From: Brachionus rotundiformis
Lineage: Eukaryota; Rotifera; Eurotatoria; Ploima; Brachionidae
Length of the DNA stretch: 64,000 nt
Direction: 5' to 3'
Assembly: GCA_016802295.1 (NCBI GenBank)
Contig: JAESIW010000137.1
Coordinates: 4,102,031-4,166,030 of the forward strand
Shown: one piece after another, positions 10,870 through 23,020 of the stretch
How the letters are laid out: each line of letters starts with the position of its first letter
How positions within the stretch are numbered: position 1 is the stretch's first letter
Made by a program: the position numbers and the translations under genes
The notes under the pieces: model-generated
Database searches by the model: none
What the model saw: the letters and a program-made list of their open reading frames with translations, nothing else
What the model was told of the DNA's origin: nothing

Positions 10870-11293
10870 TAATTTATGTTCTGTTGGGGGATGAGTGGAT
10901 CTGACAGAAAAAGTCTTAACACCTTACACACTGGAAGCCTGCGGAGAACTCTCGGGATACACTGGCCTGAGACACTGTCGAATGCTGACCAATACAGAAT
11001 GATAAAATCAGAGCCATTAAGTCAATGCATCAAGAACAAAAGGCTTCGATGGCTCGGACATGTACTTAGAATGAAAGATACACGGATACCAAAACGGGCC
11101 CTTTAATGGACACCGCAAGGGCGACGTAAGGTAGGACGACCAGCAGTAACATGGAGGTCAAAAATCACGAAAGAGCTCACCGAAATGGGAATGACATGGG
11201 GAAGCAAGGGTGAAGGCAAAAGATCGACTTGAGTGGAAATCAAAAGTAATGACCCTATGCTCCAAAAGGAGTGAATAAGGAAAAAAAAATTTA
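10870..11293 (+). mobile_element. non-LTR retrotransposon 3' end with poly(A)
   Basis: An open frame ending at 11106 reads WPETLSNADQYR, then KNKRLRWLGHVLRMKDTRIP; after the stop the frame continues as GRRKVGRPAVTWRS. WLGHVLRM and GRPxxTW are the standard C-terminal signature of many animal LINE ORF2 proteins. It ends in GAATAAGGAAAAAAAA, like a retrotransposon tail. No polymerase core remains. Confidence 0.7.
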
Positions 11294-11526
11294 TGTCCGA
11301 AATAGACTCATAGATTTAAAATAGGAAAGCTTTTTTTTATTGTATTTCAAATTACAAATAATAATGTAATAATGGATTCGAAATTTTACATTGACCACAC
11401 AATTCAAATTTTTAGTTAAAAATCGATAAATTAAAATTATTGCCACTCTACGATTAAGATTTCGACATTTACTGGATTTTCTTAACCAAACTTAATTCAG
11501 AGATTAGTTTGGAATTTTTTTTAAAC

Positions 11527-11968
11527 ACTACTTTAACTGTGTGCCTGCCTGGAATCCCCACTTAAAAAAGGATATATTTAGACTAGAACTAGTGCAAGGA
11601 AGAGCAGCAACAAATTAGAAATTTGAACTATGAGCCAACGCTAGCTAATCTGGGATTAGAAATTCTGAAAAAAAGGCGTGAGCGTGGTGATCTGATACAA
11701 TTTCAGTTGGTATTATGATCCAGTGTTTAGTGCTTCAGAGAATTGTGAAGGTCCAAGAGGGGGAGTAAAGAGAGCTAAGCATCGAATTCGCTCGGAACTA
11801 AATAATGTGTAGCAAGGAGAAGCTTCCTACCTAACAGAATAGTAAATAAATGGAATGCGTTACCTAGATCAGTTGTCACAGCGAGTTCAATCAACCAATT
11901 CAAAAATAGACTTGACGATGTCGGTAGACACAGATATCTAAACCAAATACGTCGGCCGAAATAAACTA
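11527..11968 (+). mobile_element. non-LTR retrotransposon RT C-terminal remnant
   Basis: Several frames together give the tail of a jockey/CR1-like ORF2: VCAWNPHLKKDI, LELVQGRAATN, LGLEILKKRRERGDLIQ, then NRIVNKWNALPRSVVTASSI and NQFKNRLDDV. Frameshifts and stops show it is dead. It matches the same region of the minus-strand remnant at 51100-52003. Confidence 0.7.
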
Positions 11969-13818
11969 AATAAGTCAAAAGTCTACTATAGCGGGACTCC
12001 GTTAGCTGTTTTGTTATATTTATCTGTTTGTTGACCATAACTATAACGGTGACCTTACTAATACTTACACAAATACAGAGCTTTATAAAATATCAAAGAA
12101 TGCGTCATGGTCACCTTAACAGTATATAAGGTCTAAAAAACTTGCAAAATTGTAAAATATAGATTATCCTATTTTTTTGTTCATTACATCTCATAAAAAA
12201 GATGAAAATTTTACTTTTTTTTTCGAATTCACCAATTGATTGAAATAGGTAAACTAGTAAATATTAATTTTATTGATCTAATCGAATATATATCCATTAA
12301 TGATGATCGTGCAAGTTCAGTATTAATAAATTCGAAAATTTTCATGTGCTGTTATTATTTTAAGACTAATGTAATTTTATACAGGTAAAAAATAATTAGC
12401 AATTTAATTAAGTTGTATTTTAGAGATAACTAAAAATTACAGAAAAATTTCAAAATCATGTGAAGATGAAATAATGAATAATATTATTCATCTTAGGTCA
12501 ACCAAGAATGAAGAAAGTTTTGAAAAAACAAAAAAATATTAGGCCAAAAGGAAAAAAAATAAACATTTGAATTATTTTGTTAAATATTTTTCAAAACTTG
12601 GCAATCGTTTCAAACTCCTTAAAACTCCGTGAGTTGTAGCACTTGGTACATCTTTTGTACCACCAATATTATGATTGTGCAAAACTCTGCAATAAGTCTA
12701 CAAAACTTTGTTCCAAAATACACAATGCCTAAATATTTAACCCAAATTGCTTTTGTCCTGATTGTACTCAATTGAGCATTTCTGGATTCTGATGTTTGCA
12801 TACATCTAATAGGTTGATGCTATTTAGATTCAATTGGTTTTCCTGGTATTATTTTAAAAAAATTCAAAAACAAAAATAGTTCCCTAAAAAGTAAAGTAGG
12901 ACTATGGCATAAAAAGACTAATTATCGGTATGATTTTTATACTCTGACTTCAAATTAAATTTATTTTATTCTCTATTTGAATTTTTTTAATTGATAATTG
13001 ATTAAATCAAAAATTGTTTATGTTTTATTCTTTGTTTTTTGAATAAAAATTATTTTTATGTTTTTTTTATTCCTTTTTAGATTTGATTATATCTCATCCA
13101 ACAGTAACTTTTTAACTTAATTACAATAATGATACCACTAGCTCTAATTCACTAGCTTTAATTGATTCTAAATTTTGTTTAACAGAAGATCCAAATATAA
13201 AAGTATTGCTGAGTAAATCAAGGAAAAAAAAAATTTACAATTACCAATTGACAAGATGCCAAAAATAATTTATTTAAATATCTTTTTAAATTTTTAAAAA
13301 GAATTTTTTTTATCAGTAATCTTTTATTCAATATTTTCAACATCTTGTGATACTTAATTAAAAATTGTGTTTAATTGATAAAATCAATCTAATATGTGTA
13401 CTAAACATTATTAAATGATTTAATAAAAAATTAAATTTCCTATCGATATTGTTATAAAATTTGGTTTGAGCTCATTTTTATTACTAGTTATTTTGACAAT
13501 TTAGGATTAAAAAACCAAAAAATTTCATTTATTAAGTCTATACGGAAGAAATAGAAAAAAGTTAAATAAAAGACCTAATAAATTTTGAAAACAAAGGAAA
13601 AGCAGAAGAAAAAAAAATTTTTTTAACTAAATGCACAAAGATTAAAAATTGAATAAAATTTTACAACTGAAATTAATAAATTTAAAAGCATTTTTGGAAA
13701 AGAATAAACTAAAATCAATTAATCTAGATTTCTTTTATATAATAAAGAAAAAGAATAGAGTTTTTATTAAAATATTTTTAAGACTAAAATCAAAAAATAA
13801 AATAATAGATTTAAAAAA
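11969..13818. other. long AT-rich intergenic stretch
   Basis: I see no supportable gene. From about 13514 the sequence is the duplicated 5' flank shared with copies B and C of the lectin array. Confidence 0.5.
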
Positions 13819-14784
13819 ATGAAAAATGGCTTCAGTTTTATTTTTCTTTTCCTCTTTTATGAAAAAAGCCTAGAATCGAATACTGCTTCTGTCACATTTC
13901 GCTTGATAAAAGGAAAAGATGTTCCTTATCCAAGTTTTAGTTTGGTACCTAATACAATTCTTTCTAAAATGGGCAAACACTTTTGTTTCAGTGAATGCAT
14001 GAAGAATGAATTTTGTTCATTTGTAGTCTACAAAAATAATGTTTGTAGTCTACACACTGAATATGCCCTTAGTTGATTGAAAAATAATTCTAGTTTAAAT
14101 GTTGTTTTTGAGAAGAAATTTATTATATAGTATATAGTTAAATTTAACTTTATCATAATTGTTATATTATTGTATATTTTTAGCCATTGTAGTAGTTCAC
14201 ATTGTAAAAATGGTGCAACTTGTGTAAACAGATTAAGAGACTATCTTTGCCTATGTGATGAAGGATATTTTGGATCAAAGTATTTTTAATTTCTAATTTT
14301 AATTTTAAATAATTCTACAAATAATTTTGGATTTTTAAGCTGTGAGAAAATAATCAGTGATTACAATTGTCCAAGTGGTTATTACAGATTAAATGAAAAT
14401 GTATTTTGTACTCGATGTATGAGTGGCTTTACAACTTATAATAATTATCCATTCAATTGTTATAAAGATACAATTTTAAATTTGAATTTTATCTCAGCAA
14501 AAAAACGTTGCCAAAATCTGAATTCATTTTTATGGAAACCCAAAACATTGACTCAACGTAGACTCTTTATTTATGGCTGGGCAGATTCAACAATAGAATA
14601 TGTTGGACAGCCATTTTTATGGCCAGATGGATCGAAGGTTTATGGAATAGGTACAGATGAACCAAATAATAATGGTGGAAATGACTATTATCTAAATGAA
14701 AATATCTTAATTATAAATAATCATTATCTGCATGATTATTATACTTATGGAAATTTTGAAACAATTTGTCAACAATTATCTTAA
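13819..14784 (+). pseudogene. lectin copy D, one nonsense codon in exon 1
   Basis: Exons 13819-14129, 14184-14279 and 14340-14784 would join in frame (284 codons) just as in copies C and E. The only break is TGA at 14074-14076, where C and E have CGA (Arg) in ALSRL; a CG-to-TG change would explain it. Signal peptide, PAN, EGF and CTLD are otherwise whole (EPNNNGG, TICQQLS). It may be a young pseudogene, a polymorphic null, or a sequencing error; stop readthrough is unlikely. Confidence 0.7.
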
Positions 14785-15889
14785 GAAATATCATCAAAAA
14801 TTTTAGTTAAAAGAAAAGTTATTTTTTATGGAGTCCATTTATAAATAAAGTTGGGGTTATTCATCGATTTTTTGATTCATTAATAACATTAGACGCAAGT
14901 TTCTTCTCGATCAAACATCCTATAAATATATATATTAGTTCGTATTTGGTTTAATAAATTTGTTTATTTAATCTTTTTTTTATTTAATTTTAAAAATTCA
15001 TATTTTCGACAATCTAGCACTTGTTTCAAAACAGATCCGAAATAGATAATTTTTTTTATTTTTTTTTATTTTAATTTCTTATTTATTTAAAAGTTAAAGA
15101 TTAAATTTTGAAATAATCATTAATAAATGATTTAAAATTTATTGAAATTCAATTAAAAATTCAATTTAATTATTTTTCCATTGAACTTACTTAAATTTTT
15201 GTACTAGTTTTTATTAGATCAAATTCTTTATTTAATGAAAAATAAAAATTAATTTTTTAATTTTAGTATTAGTAATTAAATTATTAATATTTGTATACAT
15301 GAAAATAAAATTAATAAGTAATAATAATAAAAAGTTAAAAGAATTGGTTACATTTAAGAAATTAGCACTTAGAAATTGTATTTTTTTCAATGAGTCATGG
15401 ACATAAAGATTTTAAAAAAATAATTTATCATCTATTAATTAAGTTATTTTTAGAATGTAATCTTTGAGAGAATGTAGAATCTATTATAAAGAAGTCTTAC
15501 AAAAAGACAATAGAAATAAATTTTAATTAAGATTATTTCATTCTGAAACAAAATAATTTCTAATCAAAAACTAATAAAGCGACAACTTAATTTTGAATAA
15601 TATTTCGAGATCACGTCAAACGTTTATCAAATTTAAAAAAATATATAAAAAATGATTAGGAGCCAAACTTAAAAAAAATTATTTTCATGTATACTAATAT
15701 AAACTGGGATAATAATTGTTCAAAAATATCCTCTCAAATAGGTAAAATGAAAAAAATATTCATAAAAAATTTTAAATAATTCAAAAAATTATCTCTTTAA
15801 ATGATTTAACAATCTTTTTTTAAAATTGTCACAAGTTTTAGATAATTTGAAATAATTTCATTTATTAAACAATATAACAATCAACTGAT
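14785..15889. other. intergenic, A-T rich
   Basis: 3' flank of lectin copy D and promoter side of ARP2. Nothing else recognised. Part of the 3' flank (14785-14870) is similar to the 3' flank of copy F (24509-24600). Confidence 0.5.
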
Positions 15890-17362
15890 ATGGATAGCCA
15901 AGGCAGAAGAATAGTAGTGTGTGATAATGGCACTGGCGTATCTCTTTTAAATCACTGCACAGCACTTAAATTTATTACTTTTATCCTAAGTTTGTTAAAT
16001 GTGGCTTCGCCGGAAGCAATTTTCCAGACCATATTTTTCCATCTCTAGTTGGTCGACCAATTCTTCGCTCCAATTCCAACATTAACAGCACAAACATCGA
16101 AGTAAGAATGTTAAAATAAAATTTATTTATATTTTTTAATTTTTGAAAAAATTTTGAAAAGATGGAAGTAAGTTTTAGAGCTCTTAGGATCCAGAAAAGA
16201 GACTTTTTGCATTTTAAAGGACATAATTCTTGGTGATGAGGCCAGCCAGCTAAGACACATGCTTGAACTGAATTATCCAATGGAAAATGGCATGGTTCGC
16301 AATTGGGACGACATGATACACATATGGGACTACACATTTGGTCCAAACAAACTAAACATTGATCCCAAAGAGTGCAAAGTTCTTCTCACTGAGCCCCCTA
16401 TGAACCCCAACTCGAACCGAGAAAAACTTATCGAAATAATGTTTGAGAGATATGGTTTCCAAGGCTGTTACATATCTATCCAAGCCGTGCTTACTCTGTA
16501 CGCTCAGGGTCTCTTGACAGGCATCGTCTTGGACTCAGGTGATGGTGTAACCCATATTTGTCCAGTTTATGAAGGTTTCTCCCTGCCGCATTTGACTCGC
16601 AGACTCGACATTGCCGGAAGGGACATTACCAAATACCTTATAAAATTACTTCTACTCAGAGGTTATGCTTTCAACCACACGGCTGACTTTGAGACTGTTA
16701 GAATTATGAAGGAAAAGTTGTGCTATGTCGCCCATGACATTGTCGAGGAGCAAAAATTGGCAATTGAGACAACAGTTTTGGTTGAGTCGTACACGGTATG
16801 AGTAGTTAAGAGATTGGAAAATAATATTTTGTGATTTTAAAATTTATTTTTTTGTTAGCTACCAGATGGTAGAGTGATTAAATTGGGAGGAGAAAGGTTT
16901 GAAGCTCCAGAAATTTTGTTCCAACCTCACTTGGCTGACGTGGAAGCAATGGGAATATCAGAATTGTTGTTTGATACAATTCAAAAAGCGGATATAGACA
17001 TGAGGTCTGAATTTTTTAAGCATATTGTGCTAAGTGGAGGTACAACCATGTATCCAGGTTTTGCCAGCCGACTGGAGAGGGAAATTACTCAGTTGTATTT
17101 GGAGAGGGTCCTTAAGGGCGATGTTCAGAGATTAGCGGTAAATTTTGGAATCTTTTTACCATGTAGTTGCTAAAAAAATGGTATTATTTAGAAATTTAAA
17201 CTAAAAATTGAGAGTTCGTCAAGACAAAAGCACATGGTATACTTTGGCGGCTCAGTGTTGGCTAACATTATGAGAGATAGTGATAAATTTTGGATTAGCA
17301 AACAAGAATACCAAGAACAGGGAGTCAGGTGTTTGAATAAACTGCAAGCCAAGTCGAAATAA
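15890..17362 (+). CDS. ARP2: ARP2, actin-related protein 2 of the Arp2/3 complex
   Basis: The actin-like subunit that, with Arp3, forms the first two units of a new branch of F-actin. Five exons: 15890-15937, 15991-16101, 16220-16795, 16859-17137, 17192-17362, all joined in phase 0, giving 394 aa, the length of human ARP2. Visible hallmarks: MDSQGRRIVVCDNGTGFVKC at the start, LTEPPMNP, VLDSGDGVTH (phosphate loop 2), HLTRRLDIAGRDIT, LVESYTLPDGR across intron 3, and KHIVLSGGTTMYPGF. The last 246 bases from inside exon 4 to exon 5 recur at 22193-22438. It sits between lectin copies D and E. Confidence 0.95.
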
Positions 17363-18142
17363 TTTATTTTTTACATTATTTGAATCGGATTTTTTATTTG
17401 TATTTTTTACAATATTAAATAAAATATAATTTTTAAAAATATATTATATTTATTGATTCAGTAATATTACTCAATTCATTTATAAAAAAGCAAGTTGTAC
17501 GTTATTTAAAAAAAATATACTTATTTTGTTATAATTGAGTAGTTAAATGCTGTAGATTTCAAGATTAATCTTTCGATTATCTGTCTGATTATCCGAAGTT
17601 TTTTTTTCCATAATTTTTTTGCATAATAAAACTTATACGGTATGATATACTTTATTGTCTTTTATGGATATTTAGTGCTGACTTGTGGCTGAATAAGGAT
17701 AAAGTTCAATACAGAAATACAGAAAAGTTCATAATTGGTTTTTTCTTTAGACCAACATAAAGGAAATCTTTATCTTCGAGCTAAAATTTTTTTTATTTTA
17801 TAAATTACATTGAAAAAGATTGGCTGTTATTTAAAATTTTTGCATTTACTGGATTTTACTACTATCATTGACAATAAGTCAAATTTTGTACATATTAAAA
17901 CACTTATACGGTTTAAATTAAATTATTTTTCACACTTTCAAAAAATATTAGGAAAAATATTTATTTAATTAATATAAATATTGTTAGTATCATTAAATAT
18001 CAATTAAATTTTCTGAAAAAATAAAAAATTTATTAACTAAATATTAACGCGCTTAAAATATTAAATTGCATATTATATTTATTAATGATAACTATTAACA
18101 AAGGAGTAGTCTGAGTTTTTTTTTAGAAATAAAATCTGAAAA
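17363..18142. other. duplicated intergenic block between ARP2 and lectin E
   Basis: About 17520-18035 resembles 1060-1430 before copy A (for example ATCATTAAATATCAATTAA in both). It is part of the duplicated unit and holds no gene of its own. Confidence 0.55.
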
Positions 18143-19105
18143 ATGAAAATAATTATCAAAATTTTCATTATATTGTTTTTTAAAAAAAGCGAGGAATCCA
18201 ATACTGCTGTCAAATTTAGTTTGATAAAAGGAAAAGATGTTCCTTTTCCAAGTTTTAGTTTGGTACCTAATACAACTCTTTCAAAAATGGGCAAACACTT
18301 TTGTTTCAGTGAATGCATGAAGAATGAATTTTGTTCATTTGTTGTCTACAAAAATAATGTTTGTAGTCTACACACTGAATATGCCCTTAGTCGATTGACA
18401 ATTCATACTAATTCAAATGTTGTTTTTGAAAAGAAATTTATTATTGAGTATAGAGATAAATTTAACTTTATCATAATTGTTATATTATTGTTAATTTTTA
18501 GCCATTGCACTAGTTCACCTTGTAAAAATGGTGCAACTTGTGTAAACGGATTAAAAGACTATCTTTGTTTGTGTGATGAAGGATATTTTGGATCAAAGTA
18601 TTTTTAATTTCTAATTTTAATTTTAAATAATTCTACAAATAATTTTGGAATTTTAAGTTGTGAGAAAATAATCAGTGATTATAACTGTCCAAGTGGTTTT
18701 TACAGATTAAATGAAAATGTATTTTGTACACCATGCATGACTGGCTTTACAACTTATAACAACTATCCATTCAACTGCTATAATGATCTAAGTTTAAATA
18801 TGAATTTTAATTCAGCAAAAGAATTTTGCCAAATTTTAAATTCATTTTTGTGGACACCAAAAACATTGACTGAACGTAGACTCTTCGATAAAGGTTGGGT
18901 AGATTCGAAGATAGAATATGTCGGACAACCATTTGTATGGCCAGATGGATCAAAAGTTTATGGAATGGGTACAGATGAGCCAAATAATTATAATGGAACT
19001 GAATTTTTACTTAAAGAAAATGTCTTACATCTCATAGAAAATCATCATCTGAATGATTATAATCATTCAAAACTTAATAATACAATTTGTCAACAATTAT
19101 CTTAA
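18143..19105 (+). CDS. lectin copy E, intact secreted PAN-EGF-C-type lectin-like protein
   Basis: Exons 18143-18447, 18502-18597 and 18658-19105, joined in phase 2, give 282 aa, the same length as copy C. Domain order is signal peptide (KIFIILFFKKS), PAN/apple-like, EGF with six Cys, CTLD. The signal peptide is the most changed part compared with C. The CTLD carries WPDGSKVYGMGTDEPNN with the EPN sugar-site triplet and ends NNTICQQLS. Compared with copy C there are scattered replacements in the 100 residues around the likely ligand site. It follows ARP2 on the same strand. Confidence 0.85.
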
Positions 19106-19414
19106 GATTCTTTTTGTCAAGATCAAAGTTAAAATTATCACTTCAATTTTTTTCAGTATTTAGTTTTTATAAATTTTTAAACAACTGATGATGACTCATT
19201 AAATATATTTAATTTATAAATTGCCGTGAATTTTTTATTTTTATCTTTACCAATATTTCTTTAATTTTTTAATATATTTTTTAAATTAAGAAATTTATCA
19301 ACACTAATAAAAAAATCGATTTATCATCATCAGTTTTTTATTAATTTAGATTGATTTTTATTTCATATATGAAAATGTTATTAATATTTATAAATTTTTA
19401 AAGACATATTTAAT

Positions 19415-19471
19415 TTTTATGCTGTATTCTACGTAGAACCAGTCTTTTACAGAAATATTTACATTACTTAG
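19415..19471 (+). pseudogene. decayed echo of the Tyr-rich peptide gene
   Basis: The frame reads AVFYVEPVFYRNIYIT and a stop, and the DNA around ACCAGTCTTTTACAGAA matches 555-571 of the Tyr-rich gene except for one base. No ATG precedes it in frame. It lies behind lectin copy E, while the parent lies before copy A, so it may mark an old unit boundary. The match is short. Confidence 0.35.
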
Positions 19472-19805
19472 AAGTTATAATATTAATAATTTTTTTTTTC
19501 TTCTTAATCAAATAAAAAATAATTACCATTTCAAATTATTCAATACCTGACTTAATATAAGCTTTAGTTATTTTTATTTTTCTAATAAATATCGATTACT
19601 TATTATTAAGGTTTTTTTTTAATTTAGCTTAATTTATTCATTTAAAACGAATTTTTAAGTAAATAAACAGATTAGAAAAATATATTTCTAACTCTAAATT
19701 TAATTTAATTAAATGAAATCATAACAAAAAAAAAGCTTTTAAAAAAAGAGTTTAAAAAAATTTTCTGTTTTTGTTTAACTAACAATTTTTTAAATTTGTT
19801 AATTG

Positions 19806-20228
19806 ATGGATTTGAACAAAAATGGCGACAAGCTTTCCAAACATAGCGCTTTACCATGCAACGATGTTGTTGATCCATCGGTTGAAATGAACGTATTTTA
19901 TAGGCTTTCTGGACAAAATCGCTCCAGAAGAACCAGCTATAATATGAACTTTATGGCTTTTAAAGAAGATACAAAGGAAACACGGCTTAAAAAGTTGTCA
20001 CATTCCACAAATGGATCATTGTCTGGAATCCTTCAACCATCTGACTTACAAGACCGATCTAGGGCACTCCTCAGAGCAAAAAGCAAGCTAAGTGTTGGCG
20101 ATCGGTATCGGATAATGAACAAAAACTCAAATTATAAAAAAGAAACCAACAATTTGTCGGTCAAAGACTTGGAACTTTTACAGCAAAAAAACAATCTAAT
20201 GCTAAGCAATTTAAAAAAAAATTTTTGA
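19806..20228 (+). CDS. hypothetical basic protein, 140 aa
   Basis: Single exon starting at ATG 19806 (MDLNKNGDKLSK). It is rich in Lys, Arg, Ser and Asn, with no signal peptide or membrane segment. The middle (RSRALLRAKSKLSVGDRYRI) and the C-terminal part (DLELLQQKNNLMLSNLKK) could form helices. I do not recognise a family. Base composition is less AT-rich than the flanks and the frame is closed by TGA just before a long A/T tract, which favours a real gene. The next gene starts about 100 bases downstream on the same strand. Confidence 0.6.
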   Translation: MDLNKNGDKLSKHSALPCNDVVDPSVEMNVFYRLSGQNRSRRTSYNMNFMAFKEDTKETRLKKLSHSTNGSLSGILQPSDLQDRSRALLRAKSKLSVGDRYRIMNKNSNYKKETNNLSVKDLELLQQKNNLMLSNLKKNF

Positions 20229-20332
20229 AAATAATTTTTAAAAAAGTTATAAACAATAAAAGACTAAAAATTTTCTACTTTTTGAAAAAAATTATTTTTT
20301 TTTAATTTATTTTTATTTCAAATTTGGAAAAA

Positions 20333-21151
20333 ATGTCTGAAGAATTGAATTCATCTAAACTTGGAACTTTAGAATAGTGAGATATTTACATTCTTTTTAA
20401 AAGAAATCAACCTAATCTATCTAGTTGGGAAAAAGCTTACGAGCAAGAGATCGAAAATTTTAACCAATTTGGCGATGAAGGAGAAATATGGTTCGGAGCC
20501 AATACGGCAAAACGTGTTATCAATTGGCTTAAAATGAAAAATTTAGATAAAGAAAAGACAAGATTTATAGACATTGGCTGCGGAAATGGATTTTCATGCT
20601 GTATGCTGGTACTTTTATTGTTAAATGCATTAAAGACTAATCTAGTAATTTTTAAAAAAAGGCTGAAGTTGGTTTTAGGCAAGTGTTAGGAGTTGACTAC
20701 TCAGAAAAAGCTATCAATTTGGCTAAATCGATCGCCAAGTGTAGAAATCTTGAGATAGAATACAAAGTCAGTGACATTTTGGACATCAAACAGAATATTG
20801 TGGAAAAATTTGACATCGCTATTGATAAAGGAACTTATGATGCCATTAGTTTATGTCCAGAAGAGCCAAAAGCAAAACGACTTTTGTATAGAAATTATTT
20901 GAAAAGAATCTTAAATAAAAATGCTATTTTTATCATTACTTCATGTAATTGGACAAGTCAAGAGTTGTTGGAGTTTTTCTGTGAAAACAAAGGTTTTTTT
21001 AATATTTTTAATTAATTTTAATTACAAATTTTTTGAATTTTAATTAATTTTAGAATTCGAGTTTGTAGAAGAAATAAAAGCTGTATCTTCATTCTCATTC
21101 GGAGGTTCGACAGGTTCTACTACATCAACTCTTGTTTTTAAATTTAGTTAA
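20333..21151 (+). CDS. EEF1AKMT2: EEF1AKMT2 (METTL10), eEF1A lysine methyltransferase 2
   Basis: A cytosolic seven-beta-strand methyltransferase; the human and yeast (Efm4) enzymes use S-adenosylmethionine to methylate a lysine of translation factor eEF1A. Four exons: 20333-20376, 20425-20608, 20662-20992, 21054-21151 (introns 48, 53 and 61 nt), 218 aa. Family motifs in order: LGTLEYWEKAYEQE, GDEGEIWFG, SAM-binding motif I FIDIGCGNGF (about 62-71), GVDYSEKAI, IDKGTYDAISLCPE, IITSCNWT and FSFGG near the end. Length and order match the human protein. The first exon is only 44 nt. Confidence 0.9.
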
Positions 21152-21226
21152 AGTTAAACAAAATAAAAATATAAATATTTTTTTATTTCTTTTTAATTAA
21201 ATTTTAAGAAAAAATAAAAAGATTAT

Positions 21227-21232
21227 AAAAAA
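21227..21232 (-). terminator. RNA polymerase III terminator of tRNA-Ile
   Basis: A run of six T on the minus strand starts three bases beyond the discriminator base of the tRNA gene, where Pol III stops. Confidence 0.6.
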
Positions 21233-21235
21233 TTT

Positions 21236-21308
21236 GCCCAACGGGAGGATCGAACTCACGACCTTCGCGTTATTAGCACGACGCTCTAACCAACTGAGCT
21301 AGCCGGGC
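21236..21308 (-). tRNA. tRNA-Ile (anticodon AAU)
   Basis: On the minus strand the cloverleaf folds fully: acceptor GCCCGGC pairs with GTTGGGC (two G-U pairs), D arm GCTC...GAGC, anticodon stem TCGTG/CGCGA with loop CTAATAA (anticodon AAT), and T arm GTGAG-TTCGATC-CTCCC (one mismatch possible). A box TAGCTCAGTTGG and B box GTTCGATCC are present. The discriminator base at 21235 is A. No intron. The AAU anticodon is read as IAU after editing. Confidence 0.95.
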
Positions 21309-22192
21309 TTCAATACCTTAATTAATAAAATAAATCTTTCTTTTAAATTATAACCGAATATTTATTAATGCTGGTCTAAAACCTTTTTTGCGTGATCAAT
21401 AATTTTTTGTTTTTTTTTAATTTTAATTAATTTTGATTTATTAAATAAAAGGGTTTATTATTAGAAAATTTAGTCGTATTTATAAAACTTTTTTCTCTTA
21501 TTTATCAGCGTAACAAAATGACAAACACTAATTATTATTTGAAATAATTTAAATTATTTATCAAGATCATTTTAAATTTTCTAATTCTATGAAGTCCAAC
21601 CACAACTATGAAATCTAGATAGAAGTACTCTGAATTTTTTGTCTGAATTGATACTTGACCCAAAGAAGTTGCTTGCTATTCCTTAGATTTATTGTTCCAA
21701 AAGATTTTCAAGTGCTAAAAGGCTTTTATAAAGGTGCTATATATACATATGTATATCTATATAATCTTTTCAAAATTACAAATATAAATCTAAAACCATA
21801 TCAAATGGACCTTAAATATCATAGTTTGTCATATCAAGTTAACTAAACTTAAGAGATTTTGAGCAGTTCCACAGGATTTAACAAAAGAAAGCACCAAAAT
21901 TAATTTGTATCAGACAATTTTGCTGCAAATTCAGAGCTCTATTTTGAAAAATATCATATTTTTTTAATTTTTAATGAAATGATGACAATTATAAATAATT
22001 ATATTTTTTTATTTTATAATAAATTAGTTTAATTTGAACTAAATTACAAACTGACCGGTATCGCCTTTATGAAGCCTTCTTCAGAGTTTAAAGTTGAAAA
22101 TCATAAAAATTAAATTTAGAAAAAAATTTTTTAAGTAAAAATAAAGAAATTATAATCAATAGATAAATACAAATAAATTTTTTTTTAATTTA
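21309..22192. other. intergenic, A-T rich
   Basis: Contains a GC-richer patch at about 22050-22090 (CTGACCGGTATCGCCTTTAT) that may be transposon debris. No gene supported. Confidence 0.4.
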
Positions 22193-22438
22193 ATCCAGGT
22201 TTTGTCATCCAACTGGAGAGGAAAATACTCAGTTGTATTTGGAGAGGGTACTTAAGGGCGATGTTCAGAGATTAGCGGTAAATTTTGGAATCTTTTTACC
22301 ATGTAGTTGCTAAAAAAATGGTATTATTTAGAAATTTAAACTAAAAATTGAGAGTTCGTCAAGACAAAAGCACATGGTATACTTTGGTGGCTCAGTGTTG
22401 GTTAACATTATGAGAGATAGTGATAAATTTTGGATTAG
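22193..22438 (+). pseudogene. duplicated ARP2 fragment (end of exon 4, intron 4, start of exon 5)
   Basis: Nearly identical to 17052-17298, including the 54-base intron between exons 4 and 5, so it is a DNA-level copy, not a retrocopy. One base is lost in the exon-4 part and a few replacements are seen. It begins and ends inside exons and cannot be functional. Its place upstream of lectin copy F mirrors ARP2 upstream of copy E. Confidence 0.9.
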
Positions 22439-22699
22439 GAACGCAACTTTAATGATAAAATTGAATTATTTTCTACTCCTTTCTTAAAAAATAAGTAAAC
22501 CATTTGATAAGATTAGTGAGATAATTTTTTTTATTCTATTCGGATCGCTTCAGCTTCAGAGTGACCTCTTAAAATTAAGAATTAAGTAACTGAACAACAA
22601 AATGGTCTACTTTACTAAACATATTAAAGTGTATAAATTGGTCTAAATAGGAATAAAACTTGATATACAGTTCCAATCTTGGACGGGGCAGTGACTCTT

Positions 22700-22870
22700 A
22701 AAGAAATTGTTGAAGAAAAGGACTTCAGTGTTGTTGTATCTAATGATCTAAAATGGAACAAACAATATGTTGTTAACTCAGATAGTTAATGGCTTTAAAG
22801 CGGGTATCGACAGAGAAGTGTTAGATAAAGAACAAAAAAAGGAAAGACTGTCACATCTCTTTTAGAGCTA
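22700..22870 (+). mobile_element. non-LTR retrotransposon RT fragment
   Basis: The frame reads VEEKDFSVVVSNDLKWNKQY and a stop, the same box as at 6955-7020. Only this short region remains. Confidence 0.6.
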
Positions 22871-22971
22871 AATGCCAGAAGGCATTAGTATATATAACTA
22901 TACTGCAGTCTTATTCAAGTGTAGTGAACTAAACTCAGTGTACAGTTACATCATCATCAACATCAATAACA

Positions 22972-23020
22972 GCACTTAATTTAATCATGAATTAAAAACA
23001 TGATTAAATGATGTAAGTGC
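22972..23020. repeat. imperfect inverted repeat (hairpin)
   Basis: GCACTTAATTTAATCATG at 22972-22989 pairs with 22999-23020, which has four extra bases (GATG) in one arm; the loop is 9 bases. It may be the trace of a small inverted-repeat element or a structured UTR. Confidence 0.5.
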
